A DNA stretch of 64,000 nucleotides from a bacterium (GTDB lineage Bacteria; Cyanobacteriota; Sericytochromatia; S15B-MN24; UBA4093), in assembly GCA_017744355.1 (NCBI GenBank), contig JAGIBK010000009.1, positions 62,001 to 126,000 of the forward strand. The letters run 5' to 3'. Numbering within the stretch: the first letter of the stretch is position 1; each line of letters starts with the position of its first letter. The position numbers were made by a program, and so were the translations under genes. The notes under the pieces are model-generated. The model saw only the letters and a list, made by a program, of their open reading frames with translations, was not told where the DNA came from and did not search any database. Below are positions 9,407 through 17,079 of the stretch, piece by piece.

Positions 9407-9452
9407 GTTTCGGATAGGTTGCCCATGGACGGCGCGCTCCGGCGCGTTAGGG

Positions 9453-9458
9453 TAAAAT
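9453..9458 (+). promoter_or_regulatory. Possible -10 box upstream of the protease cluster
   Basis: TAAAAT in an AT-rich patch after a GC-rich inverted repeat; predicted start about 9465, just before a GGAAAGGAAG Shine-Dalgarno and the ATG at 9482. No convincing -35. Confidence 0.3.
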
Positions 9459-9481
9459 AAGCTTCGGAAAGGAAGGCACGC

Positions 9482-10327
9482 ATGGCCCCTCTTCGCCCCA
9501 TCCTACTCTTTGGAGCCTGCGCCTTCGTGTTGGCCACGCTCCTGCCCAGCGGCAAGGCCCAGGCCGCACCCGCCAAGCCGCGGGTGGACGCCAACCCGCC
9601 GGCGGTCGCCGCTGACCAGGTGCTCGTGCGCTTCAACCCCGACGTGGGCCCCTACTTCGTCAAGACGGTGGACATCATGCTCGGCCTCAAGGGGGCACAG
9701 CCCGCCGAGGGCGCGTACACCTGGCGCTTCGGAATCGGCGAGCGGGGCACCCGCGACGACTACGCCACCCTCTTCGCCACCCTGCCCTACGTGGCCCAGG
9801 TCTGGCCGGCTCCCGGCGGCGGCACCTCCCCTCGGCCCAGCGAGCGTAGCTACGTCGAGGGCGAGCTCTTGGTCAAGTTCAAGCGCAGCGTGAGCCAGGC
9901 CCAGATCGACGCCTTCAACGCCCGGCAGGGCGTGACGGTCCTCGACAAGATCTCGGGGATCGAGGTGTGGCGCCTCAAGCTGCCCAGCGGCAAAACGGTC
10001 GAGGCCATGCAAAAGGTCTACGAGGCGAGCGGTCTGGTCGAGTACGCCGAGCCCAACCACAAGGTCTCGGTGCCGCTCTTGCCCGACATGATGATGCCCG
10101 CCATCCCGGAGCCTGCCCCCCAGGCCGCAGGGACCGGCAGCGTCGAGGTGCAGCTCGCGCCGGGCGCGAGCGCCGCGCTCGTGAGCCTGGTCTACGGCAC
10201 CCCCATCCTCTCGCAGACCCCGGAAGGCTGCGTACGTCTGGCCCCCACCCCCAAGTCATCGGCCGATACGGCCGCAAGGATCTTAAGGCTATGCCCAAGC
10301 GTCCTCAGCGCCACCGTTACCTCCTAG
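9482..10327 (+). CDS. Secreted stand-alone subtilase-propeptide-like protein
   Basis: 281 residues with a signal peptide (1-28). Two segments resemble the fervidolysin-type N-terminal prodomain of subtilases: about 40-115 (DQVLVRFNPDV...) and about 120-195 (GELLVKFKRSVS ... GLVEYAEPNHKVSV). The second one is very like the propeptides of the two subtilases that follow (EVIVKFKPE ... FEYAEPNYLRR). No catalytic Asp/His/Ser domain is present; the C-terminal 80 residues are unique. Such free propeptides can act as inhibitors or folding chaperones of cognate proteases; that role is inferred from context. The 3' end overlaps the next gene by 37 bp in another frame. Confidence 0.75.
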   Translation: MAPLRPILLFGACAFVLATLLPSGKAQAAPAKPRVDANPPAVAADQVLVRFNPDVGPYFVKTVDIMLGLKGAQPAEGAYTWRFGIGERGTRDDYATLFATLPYVAQVWPAPGGGTSPRPSERSYVEGELLVKFKRSVSQAQIDAFNARQGVTVLDKISGIEVWRLKLPSGKTVEAMQKVYEASGLVEYAEPNHKVSVPLLPDMMMPAIPEPAPQAAGTGSVEVQLAPGASAALVSLVYGTPILSQTPEGCVRLAPTPKSSADTAARILRLCPSVLSATVTS

Positions 10328-11619
10328 CCCTCGGCATCGGGCTCGCGGTCCTCGCGGGCTGTCAGACGCCGCCCGCCGGTGTCACGACGCCCGGAGCGGT
10401 GCCGTACCCACGCATCGGCCAGGAGCTGGTGGTCAAGTTCAAGCCCGAGAGCTCCGAAACCGAGCGCGAGGCCCTGCGCGCGCGCTACGGCGTGAGCGCC
10501 ACGGACGGCCTGAAGCCCGGCGTCGAGCGCTGGCACCTGCAAAGCCAGTCACCCGAGAGCGCGGCCCAGGCGCTCTCGCGTGAGAAGGCGATCGCCTTCG
10601 CCCAGCCCAACTACCTGCGCAAGACCCAGGCCTACGTCCAGGGGGGCAGCCCACCGACTTCCCAGTGGTACCTGAAGGGTGAAAGCGGGATCGACATGAC
10701 CGCCGCCTGGCAGCAGAGCACGGCCCAGCCGCCCGGCAAGGACGTGGTGGTCGCGGTGGTCGACACCGGGGTGGACACCGGCCACCCGGCACTCGCCGCC
10801 AACATCCTCTCCGGCAACGACGTGGACGGCAAGCGCTTCCTCGACATGGTGGGTGACGGGCCGGACGGCAGCGACAAGGCCTACCGCTTCAAGGATGGCA
10901 ACGGCCACGGCACGCACGTGGCGGGGATCCTCGCGGCCAACGCCAGCGGCTCGACCGGGCTCGTAGGGGTCGCCCCCGGCGCCAAGATCCTGCCGGTCAA
11001 GGTCATGCGCGCCGACGGCAACGGCGACGACTTCACCATCGCCAAGGGCTTCAAGGCCGCCGTCGACGCCGGGGCCGACATCATCAACTTCTCGGTGGGC
11101 GGCCCGGCCCCGAGCCCGATCCTGGCCGAGGCGATCGCCGACGGCATCGCCAAGGGCAAGACCTTCATCATCGCCTCGGGCAACGAGCACACCAAGGTCT
11201 TCTACCCGGCGGCCTACACCGGGGTGATCGCCGTGGGCGCCACCGCGACCAACACCACCGTCGCCCCCTACAGCAACTACGGCTCCGAACTGGCCGTGGT
11301 CGCACCGGGCGGGCATGGCAACGCGATCGCCGACGGCATCTACTCGACCTTGCCACGCTACAGCAACAATGCGTCGCGCAACACCAACTACGGCGTCCTG
11401 ACGGGCACCTCCATGGCCACCCCGGTCGTGAGTGGCGTGGCGGCCCTGATCCTGGCGGACGCGAGGGCGCATAACCAGTCGCTCAGCCCCGCCCAGATCC
11501 GCGCGCGGCTGGTCGCATCCGCCAAGCCGCTGAACGGCGGCTTCAACGAGGACGCGGGCTTCGGCCTCGTCCAGCCCGCCGCCGCGCTCAGCGGCACCTC
11601 GCACGACGGAGCCAACTAG
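10291..11619 (+). CDS. Subtilisin-like serine protease lipoprotein (copy 1)
   Basis: 442 residues: lipobox signal peptide (LAVLAGC), fervidolysin-type propeptide (about 35-115) and an S8 peptidase domain. The triad is visible as Asp about 158 (VVDTGVD), His about 206 (NGHGTHVAG) and Ser about 374 (GTSMATP), with oxyanion Asn in ASGNEH. The ATG at 10291 follows AAGGA by 10 nt and lies inside the 3' end of the propeptide-like gene. It would be a membrane-anchored protease facing the periplasm or exterior. It abuts the next lipoprotein gene with no spacer. A close paralogue lies at 13017. Confidence 0.88.
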   Translation: MPKRPQRHRYLLALGIGLAVLAGCQTPPAGVTTPGAVPYPRIGQELVVKFKPESSETEREALRARYGVSATDGLKPGVERWHLQSQSPESAAQALSREKAIAFAQPNYLRKTQAYVQGGSPPTSQWYLKGESGIDMTAAWQQSTAQPPGKDVVVAVVDTGVDTGHPALAANILSGNDVDGKRFLDMVGDGPDGSDKAYRFKDGNGHGTHVAGILAANASGSTGLVGVAPGAKILPVKVMRADGNGDDFTIAKGFKAAVDAGADIINFSVGGPAPSPILAEAIADGIAKGKTFIIASGNEHTKVFYPAAYTGVIAVGATATNTTVAPYSNYGSELAVVAPGGHGNAIADGIYSTLPRYSNNASRNTNYGVLTGTSMATPVVSGVAALILADARAHNQSLSPAQIRARLVASAKPLNGGFNEDAGFGLVQPAAALSGTSHDGAN

Positions 11620-12936
11620 ATGATCGCTCGCGGCTACTGGATGCTCGCCCCTCTTATCCTCGCTGGGTGCTGGGGCGGAGGCCCCGTGGCCCTCGACCCC
11701 ATCACCAAGGGGCCGGATGTCTTCGCCCGGCAGGTCTTCGATCCCAAGACCGGCCAGGTCTTCGCGTCGGGAACGGCGATCGCAGGGGGCCGGCTCACGG
11801 TGCGCGCCCTCAAGGCGGGCACCAGCGAGCGGATTTCGGGAGCCCACGTGACGGTCATGGGGCCGACGCTCGCCTACGGTACCACCGGTAGCCTCGATCT
11901 CACCCTCCAGCCCCTCGAGAAGGGGGTCTACCGCATCCGGATCGAGGCGCCGGGCTACGTGCCGCAGGTCACCGAGCCCCTCACGCTCGATCCCCAGGCC
12001 CCACCGACGCTCGTCGCCTCGCTCGCTCCGGCCGGCGGCGACGTGACGGGCCGCGCCCTCGGCCCGAACGACCAACCGCTCGCCGGTGCGCGGGTCAACG
12101 TGGGCGAGGCCTACGCCTTCGCCGACGGCACCGGCCAGTTCACCCTCAAGGGGGCGCCCGCTGGCGCCCAGACGCTCGCCGTCTCCAAGATTGGCTTTGC
12201 GACCGTGACCCGGGCGATCACCGTGGGGGCAAGCCCGGTGGCCCTGGGCACCCTCTCGGCCCCGGCCGCAGATAAGACCGTCGCCTTCGAGAACGCCACC
12301 CAGCCCTTCGCCTCGAGCAGCATCGGCGTCGCCCTCTCGGCCCTCCAGGCCCGCCTGGTAGGTGATGGCTTCGCCACGACCTCGCTCGACGCCTCAGCGG
12401 CGGTGCGGGTGGTCGCAAGCCCCAAGGCGGAGTATGCGACCGACGCGACCGTCGAGCGCCTGCGCGCCTTCGTCGCTGCGGGCGGCAAGCTGATCCTGAT
12501 GGGCGAGTGGGGTGGCTTCGGCGACTATTCGCCCGCAGCCCTCAACAAGATCGCCGCCCCTTACGGCCTCGGCTTCAATGCGGACCAGGTCCGCCTCGGG
12601 AACGCCACCCAGTCCGCTTGGGTGAAGGTGGCGGTGAGCCCCGGCCCCATGCCGACCCCGCTAGCGGTGGATGGGGGGCTGAACCTGTACGAAGCCTGCT
12701 CGCTCTTCGCCCCGCCGCCCGCCGTGCGCCTCGCGGGGCTCGGGGCCGAGGGCTACCGGGTGAGCGCGCTCGTCAGCGGCGACTTCACGGTCGCTGCGGC
12801 CCGTCCTTACGGGCGGGGGCTCGTGGTCGCACTGGGCGACACCTCGGCCTGGGCCCAGCCCGGCACCCAGGGCAAGGCGAGCAACCTGGATGAAGCGAGC
12901 AACGGCGCCTTCATGGTGAATCTCTTCCGCTGGTGA
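11620..12936 (+). CDS. Lipoprotein with carboxypeptidase-regulatory-like repeats (copy 1)
   Basis: 438 residues; lipobox LILAGC. Two beta-sandwich modules of the carboxypeptidase regulatory-like type follow (about 55-130 and 140-205; pattern G.v......P..ga.v). The C-terminal half (about 215-438) is an alpha/beta domain with 'LRAFVAAGGKLILMGEWGGFGDYSP' type sequence ending in a 'GRGLVVALGDTSAW' strand, similar to GATase-like domains found in DUF4350/GldG-like proteins; catalytic function is not evident. The ATG touches the stop of the subtilase, so the two are translationally coupled and may work as a pair. Paralogue at 14444. Confidence 0.72.
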   Translation: MIARGYWMLAPLILAGCWGGGPVALDPITKGPDVFARQVFDPKTGQVFASGTAIAGGRLTVRALKAGTSERISGAHVTVMGPTLAYGTTGSLDLTLQPLEKGVYRIRIEAPGYVPQVTEPLTLDPQAPPTLVASLAPAGGDVTGRALGPNDQPLAGARVNVGEAYAFADGTGQFTLKGAPAGAQTLAVSKIGFATVTRAITVGASPVALGTLSAPAADKTVAFENATQPFASSSIGVALSALQARLVGDGFATTSLDASAAVRVVASPKAEYATDATVERLRAFVAAGGKLILMGEWGGFGDYSPAALNKIAAPYGLGFNADQVRLGNATQSAWVKVAVSPGPMPTPLAVDGGLNLYEACSLFAPPPAVRLAGLGAEGYRVSALVSGDFTVAAARPYGRGLVVALGDTSAWAQPGTQGKASNLDEASNGAFMVNLFRW

Positions 12937-12941
12937 GCCCT

Positions 12942-12972
12942 AACGGCCGCGTCCGTTCAAGGATCGGCCGTT
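12942..12972. repeat. 8-bp inverted repeat between the two protease-lipoprotein pairs
   Basis: Arms 12942-12949 and 12965-12972 are perfectly complementary. It lies just after the stop codon of the first lipoprotein. No T run follows, so it may be a processing or weak termination structure; function unknown. Confidence 0.4.
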
Positions 12973-13016
12973 CTGGGTAAAGAAGGGTTGTCCGGATCCG
13001 CACCCAGGAGGCCCTT

Positions 13017-14444
13017 GTGTCCCCAGCCGCCCGTCCCTGGGCCCCGCTCGCCCTCATGCTCGCCCTCACGGGTTGCCAGGCTTTCTCGGGCGCCACGCCC
13101 GGGACCTCGCAATCGGCGAGCCCCCAGGTCGCAGGCGAGGTCATCGTCAAGTTCAAGCCCGAGACGAGCATGCGCGATCGCGAGGCCCTGCGGCACGCCC
13201 ACGGCGTCCAGCAGGTGGACGCCATCCTGCCCGACACCGAGCGCTGGGCAATTCAAGGCGACGCGACTGCCCTGCGCACCCGCCTGAGCCGGGATGCGGC
13301 CTTCGAGTACGCCGAGCCCAACTACCTGCGCCGCACCTTGGCCTACGAGCCGCCCGAGGCTACGAGCCAGTACCTGTGGTACCTGCGCGGCACCCGCGGC
13401 ATCGACATGAACGCCGCCTGGAACAGCGCGAGCTTCGCCACCGCCTCCCAGGCCGTCCCGCCCGGCAAGGGCGTGACCATCGCCGTAGTGGACACCGGGG
13501 TGGACGCGGAGCACCCGGATCTCGCCCCCAACATCGCGAAGGTCCCCGCGAACCTCGCCGAGAACTACCCCAAGCTCGCCGCCCGAGCGGCGACCTCCTC
13601 GGCGGGGGCCCCCTTCTACCTGGACGAGGTGGACGGCGACACCACCCTCGGCACCGGCAACACCTCCTACGCCTTCAAGGACGGCAACGGCCACGGCACC
13701 CATGTGGCAGGAATCCTGGGAGCAGCGGGCCACAACGGCGGCATCGTCGGGGTCGCCCCTGGCGTCTCGATCCTGCCCGTCAAGGTCATGCGCGCCGATG
13801 GCTCGGGCTCGGACTTCACGATCGCCCAGGGCCTCAAGGACGCCGCCGACGCCGGCGCCGACATCATCAACCTCTCGGTGGGCGGCCCCGAGCCCAGCCA
13901 GCTCTTGGCCGACGTGCTCGCCTACGGCATGGCCAAGGGCGTCACCATGGTGATCGCCTCGGGCAACGGCTACGGCCCCGTCTTCTATCCGGCGGCCTAC
14001 GCGGGGGTGATCTGCGTCGGCTCCACCTCGGGCAAGGACGGCTCCCCCACCTCGATCCCCCCCTACAGCAACCGCGGCCCCGAAGTCTCGCTGGTCGCCC
14101 CCGGCGGCAACAACGGCATCGGTGATGCCAGCAAGTACAACGACGGGATCTACTCGACGCTGCCGACCTACAGCTTCTACGAGTACCAGAAGGGGCGCCT
14201 GCCCCTGAACTACGGCGTCCTGACGGGCACCTCCATGGCCACCCCAGTCGTGAGCGGCGTGGCGGCCCTCGTCATCGCCGACGCCAAGGCCCGCGGCCAG
14301 AAGCTCAGCCCCGCCCAGGTCCGCGCGCGCCTGATCGCAACGGCCAAGCCCCTCGTGCCGAGCGGCTTCAGCAACGAGACCGGCTACGGCCTGGTCGATC
14401 CCCTCAAGGCCCTCCAGTGGAGCGCCGCCGGAGGCAACCAGTGA
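13017..14444 (+). CDS. Subtilisin-like serine protease lipoprotein (copy 2)
   Basis: 475 residues. GTG start with AGGAG 6 nt upstream; lipobox ALTGC. Propeptide about 40-115, then S8 domain with Asp159 (VVDTGVD), His226 (NGHGTHVAG) and Ser406 (GTSMATP) and Asn in ASGNGYG. It is highly similar to copy 1 but carries an insertion between Asp and His (about 172-215) and another before the Ser loop, suggesting divergence of substrate loops after duplication. Overlaps the following lipoprotein gene by one base (TGATG). Likely displayed on the outer surface or in the periplasm. Confidence 0.88.
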   Translation: MSPAARPWAPLALMLALTGCQAFSGATPGTSQSASPQVAGEVIVKFKPETSMRDREALRHAHGVQQVDAILPDTERWAIQGDATALRTRLSRDAAFEYAEPNYLRRTLAYEPPEATSQYLWYLRGTRGIDMNAAWNSASFATASQAVPPGKGVTIAVVDTGVDAEHPDLAPNIAKVPANLAENYPKLAARAATSSAGAPFYLDEVDGDTTLGTGNTSYAFKDGNGHGTHVAGILGAAGHNGGIVGVAPGVSILPVKVMRADGSGSDFTIAQGLKDAADAGADIINLSVGGPEPSQLLADVLAYGMAKGVTMVIASGNGYGPVFYPAAYAGVICVGSTSGKDGSPTSIPPYSNRGPEVSLVAPGGNNGIGDASKYNDGIYSTLPTYSFYEYQKGRLPLNYGVLTGTSMATPVVSGVAALVIADAKARGQKLSPAQVRARLIATAKPLVPSGFSNETGYGLVDPLKALQWSAAGGNQ

Positions 14445-15766
14445 TGCGCCGTGCGATCCTCTTCGGCATGCTCGCCGCCCTCTCGGGCTGCTGCCTCTTC
14501 CCGAGCCAACCGCCAGCCCCCACTCCCAGCCCCACCCAGGCCCCCGGCCCGGCCCCGAGTCCCGTGCTCAATCGCCAGGTCTTCGTAAGCGGCCCCGCCC
14601 TGGTCAACGGCGTCCTGAGCGTCGACGTGCGCCGCGCCGGCACCTCGGAGCGCCTCGCGGACGCCACTGTGACGCTCATCGGCCCGACCCCCGCCTGGGG
14701 CATCACCGACCTTGCGCTCGCCATGCGCTTCGACCCGCTGGAGGCCGGCACCTACGCGCTGCGCGTCTCGGCCCCGGGGCTTGCGACCCGCCTGGTCACG
14801 GGCCTCACGGTGGATCCCAAGACTCCCATCGAGCAGACCGTCGAGCTCTCGCCCCAAGCAGGCGCCATCAGCGGCACGGTCACGGGCCCCAACGGCCCCA
14901 TCGAGGGTGCCCGCATCACCGCGGACGAGAGCTGGACCTTCTCGGGCGCCGACGGGCGCTTCACCCTCGAAGGCCTGGGGGCGGGCACCCACGCCCTCAG
15001 CATTCGCAAGGGGCTCCATACCGCCCTGACCCAGCAGGTCTCGCTGAACGGCGCGGACGTCGCCCTCGGCAACCTCGCCCTCGCGCGCCAGAGCAGCAAG
15101 CCCGTCGTGGTCTTCGAGAACGATGCCCAGCCCTTCGGTTCGACCACCGTGGGCAGCGCGCTCTCCGCGCTCAAGTCGGCCCTCGGCTCGGACTTCACCG
15201 TCTCGACCAACCCGGCGGACACTGCCGACGTGCGCGTGGTCGTCAGCCCGCGCGCCACCTTCGCGGACGGCCCGACCACCGAGCGCCTGCGCGCCTTCGT
15301 GGCCTCGGGCGGCACCCTGGTCCTGATGGGCGAGTGGGGCGGCTTCGGGGACTACTCGCCCGAGGGGCTCAACCGCATCGCCCGACCCTTCGGCCTCGCC
15401 TTCTCGCCCGATCTGGTCCGCACCACGGCCAACCCCTCCCAGCCGGGCTGGATCAAGGTGACCGCCCTCGACCTGCCCGCCCTGCATGCCATGCCGACCG
15501 GGGTCACCTTCTACGAAGCCTGCTCGATCTTCGCCCCTCCCACCACGCGCGCCGTGGCCCGTGCAGGCGACGGGGGCTACCGCATCGCCGCCGGCGGCAG
15601 CGGCCCGGCGCTCGCCGTCGCCCAGCCCTACGGACAAGGCCTGGTGCTCGCCGTGGGAGACACCTCGGCATGGAGCGCGGGCTACATCACCGGAGAACCG
15701 CCCGGGGGCGGGGCTCCTGGCCAGACGAACAACCTCGGATTTGTGCTAAACTTGTTCAAATGGTAG
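14444..15766 (+). CDS. Lipoprotein with carboxypeptidase-regulatory-like repeats (copy 2)
   Basis: 440 residues; lipobox AALSGC followed by a Pro/Thr-rich linker. Same architecture as the 11620 gene: two regulatory-like beta-sandwich modules and a C-terminal alpha/beta domain with the shared LMGEWGGFGDYSPEGLN motif and a closing GQGLVLAVGDTSAW strand. The ATG at 14444 shares its A with the stop of the subtilase and has GGAGG 9 nt upstream; an in-frame GTG at 14417 inside the subtilase is rejected. Probably arose with its protease neighbour by duplication of a two-gene unit. Confidence 0.72.
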   Translation: MRRAILFGMLAALSGCCLFPSQPPAPTPSPTQAPGPAPSPVLNRQVFVSGPALVNGVLSVDVRRAGTSERLADATVTLIGPTPAWGITDLALAMRFDPLEAGTYALRVSAPGLATRLVTGLTVDPKTPIEQTVELSPQAGAISGTVTGPNGPIEGARITADESWTFSGADGRFTLEGLGAGTHALSIRKGLHTALTQQVSLNGADVALGNLALARQSSKPVVVFENDAQPFGSTTVGSALSALKSALGSDFTVSTNPADTADVRVVVSPRATFADGPTTERLRAFVASGGTLVLMGEWGGFGDYSPEGLNRIARPFGLAFSPDLVRTTANPSQPGWIKVTALDLPALHAMPTGVTFYEACSIFAPPTTRAVARAGDGGYRIAAGGSGPALAVAQPYGQGLVLAVGDTSAWSAGYITGEPPGGGAPGQTNNLGFVLNLFKW

Positions 15767-15844
15767 CTCTTGGCCCAAGACCATGCCCAAGCTGTCCCGA
15801 CGGGCGCCACTCGGCACCCCGCGGCTGCGGAGGTTCCCCCTAAG

Positions 15845-17062
15845 TTGATCTGCTCCAACTGCCAGACGGATAACAACGTCGAGAACCGCTTCTGCTGCGA
15901 CTGCGGCAAGCCCCTCAAGGGGGCGGTCACCGCGACCCACTCGAGCTCGCACGTCACTCAGCCCGCGGGCTCCGTGGGCTCGGGCGGTCTGCTGTCGCCC
16001 TCGACCCTTTTGCAGGACCGCTACCGCATCACCCAGCTCGTCGGGCAGGGCGGGATGGGCGCCGTCTACCTGGCCAACGACACCCGCTTCTCGAGCAAGG
16101 TCTGCGTCGTCAAGGAGATGCTCGACCACTTCGCCGATAGCGAACAGCGTGAGACGGCGATGCAGAACTTCTACCGCGAAGCGGACATGCTCGCCAGCCT
16201 CAAGCACAACTCCATCCCCGAGGTCTTCGACCGCTTCACCGAGTCGAACCGCCACTACATCGTGATGGAGTACATCAACGGCTCGGACCTGGAAGCCCGG
16301 ATCTGCGAGCAGGCCAACCAGCCCTTCGACGAGAAGAGCGTGATCGGCTGGGCCATCCAGGTCTGCGACGTGCTGAGCTACCTGCACCACCAGAAGCCGC
16401 CCATCATCTTCCGGGACATGAAGCCCGCCAACCTCATGCTCACCGAGTTCGGCAAGATCTACCTGGTCGACTTCGGCATCGCGCGCTTCTTCAATCCCAC
16501 CGCCCGCGGCACCATGATCGGCACCCAGGGCTACGCGCCCCCCGAGCAGTACCGCGGCCAGGTCGAGCCCCGCACCGACCTCTACGCGCTGGGCGCGACC
16601 ATGCACTACATGCTCACCGGGCGCGACCCGCAGAACGAGGCCCCTTTCTCGTTCCCGCCCGTGCGCCAGCTGAACCCCGACGTCTCGGACGCCACCGAGG
16701 AGCTCGTCATGCGCGCCCTCGACTCGGACATCGAAAAGCGCTACGCCTCGGCCGACGACATGCTGGTCGCCCTGATCCGGGTGGGCGGCGAGGCGACCAA
16801 CGCCGTGCGCACCTGCCCCCACTGCGGGGAGCAGATCTCCAAGGGCCGTCAGTTCTGCCCTCACTGCCGCAACTACATCGCCGCCCACCACGCCTCCACG
16901 TCAAGCCAGATCTACCGGGCCGCCACGGGCCACCTCGGACGCCCCAAGGCCACCGGCCGGACCGAGCGCCCCGCCATCCCCCAGCGCCTCTGGATCGCGG
17001 GAGCCGCCGTCTCGGCCGCCCTCGTCGTCGCCGGCGGCGTCTGGTGGGCGCTCGCCCGTTAA
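15845..17062 (+). CDS. Membrane Ser/Thr protein kinase with zinc ribbons
   Basis: About 405 residues. The N-terminus has a zinc-ribbon (Cys 3, 6, 17, 20), followed by a Hanks-type kinase domain (about 55-315) with glycine loop GQGGMGAVY, ATP-binding Lys (VVKEM), catalytic loop FRDMKPAN and DFG (VDFGIARF), so it should be active. A second zinc ribbon (CPHCGE...CPHC) follows and the C-terminus is one transmembrane helix (about 380-402). I chose the TTG at 15845 with GGAGG 11 nt upstream; another TTG at 15770 would add 25 residues. It heads a kinase / phosphatase / FHA run. Confidence 0.87.
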   Translation: MICSNCQTDNNVENRFCCDCGKPLKGAVTATHSSSHVTQPAGSVGSGGLLSPSTLLQDRYRITQLVGQGGMGAVYLANDTRFSSKVCVVKEMLDHFADSEQRETAMQNFYREADMLASLKHNSIPEVFDRFTESNRHYIVMEYINGSDLEARICEQANQPFDEKSVIGWAIQVCDVLSYLHHQKPPIIFRDMKPANLMLTEFGKIYLVDFGIARFFNPTARGTMIGTQGYAPPEQYRGQVEPRTDLYALGATMHYMLTGRDPQNEAPFSFPPVRQLNPDVSDATEELVMRALDSDIEKRYASADDMLVALIRVGGEATNAVRTCPHCGEQISKGRQFCPHCRNYIAAHHASTSSQIYRAATGHLGRPKATGRTERPAIPQRLWIAGAAVSAALVVAGGVWWALAR

Positions 17063-17079
17063 GAAAGGAGCCACGAGCC

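Noticed and set aside
9482-11619. Single subtilase split by a frameshift between 9482 and 10291 genes
   Set aside because: The second gene has its own lipobox signal peptide, propeptide and RBS, so it is complete without the first.
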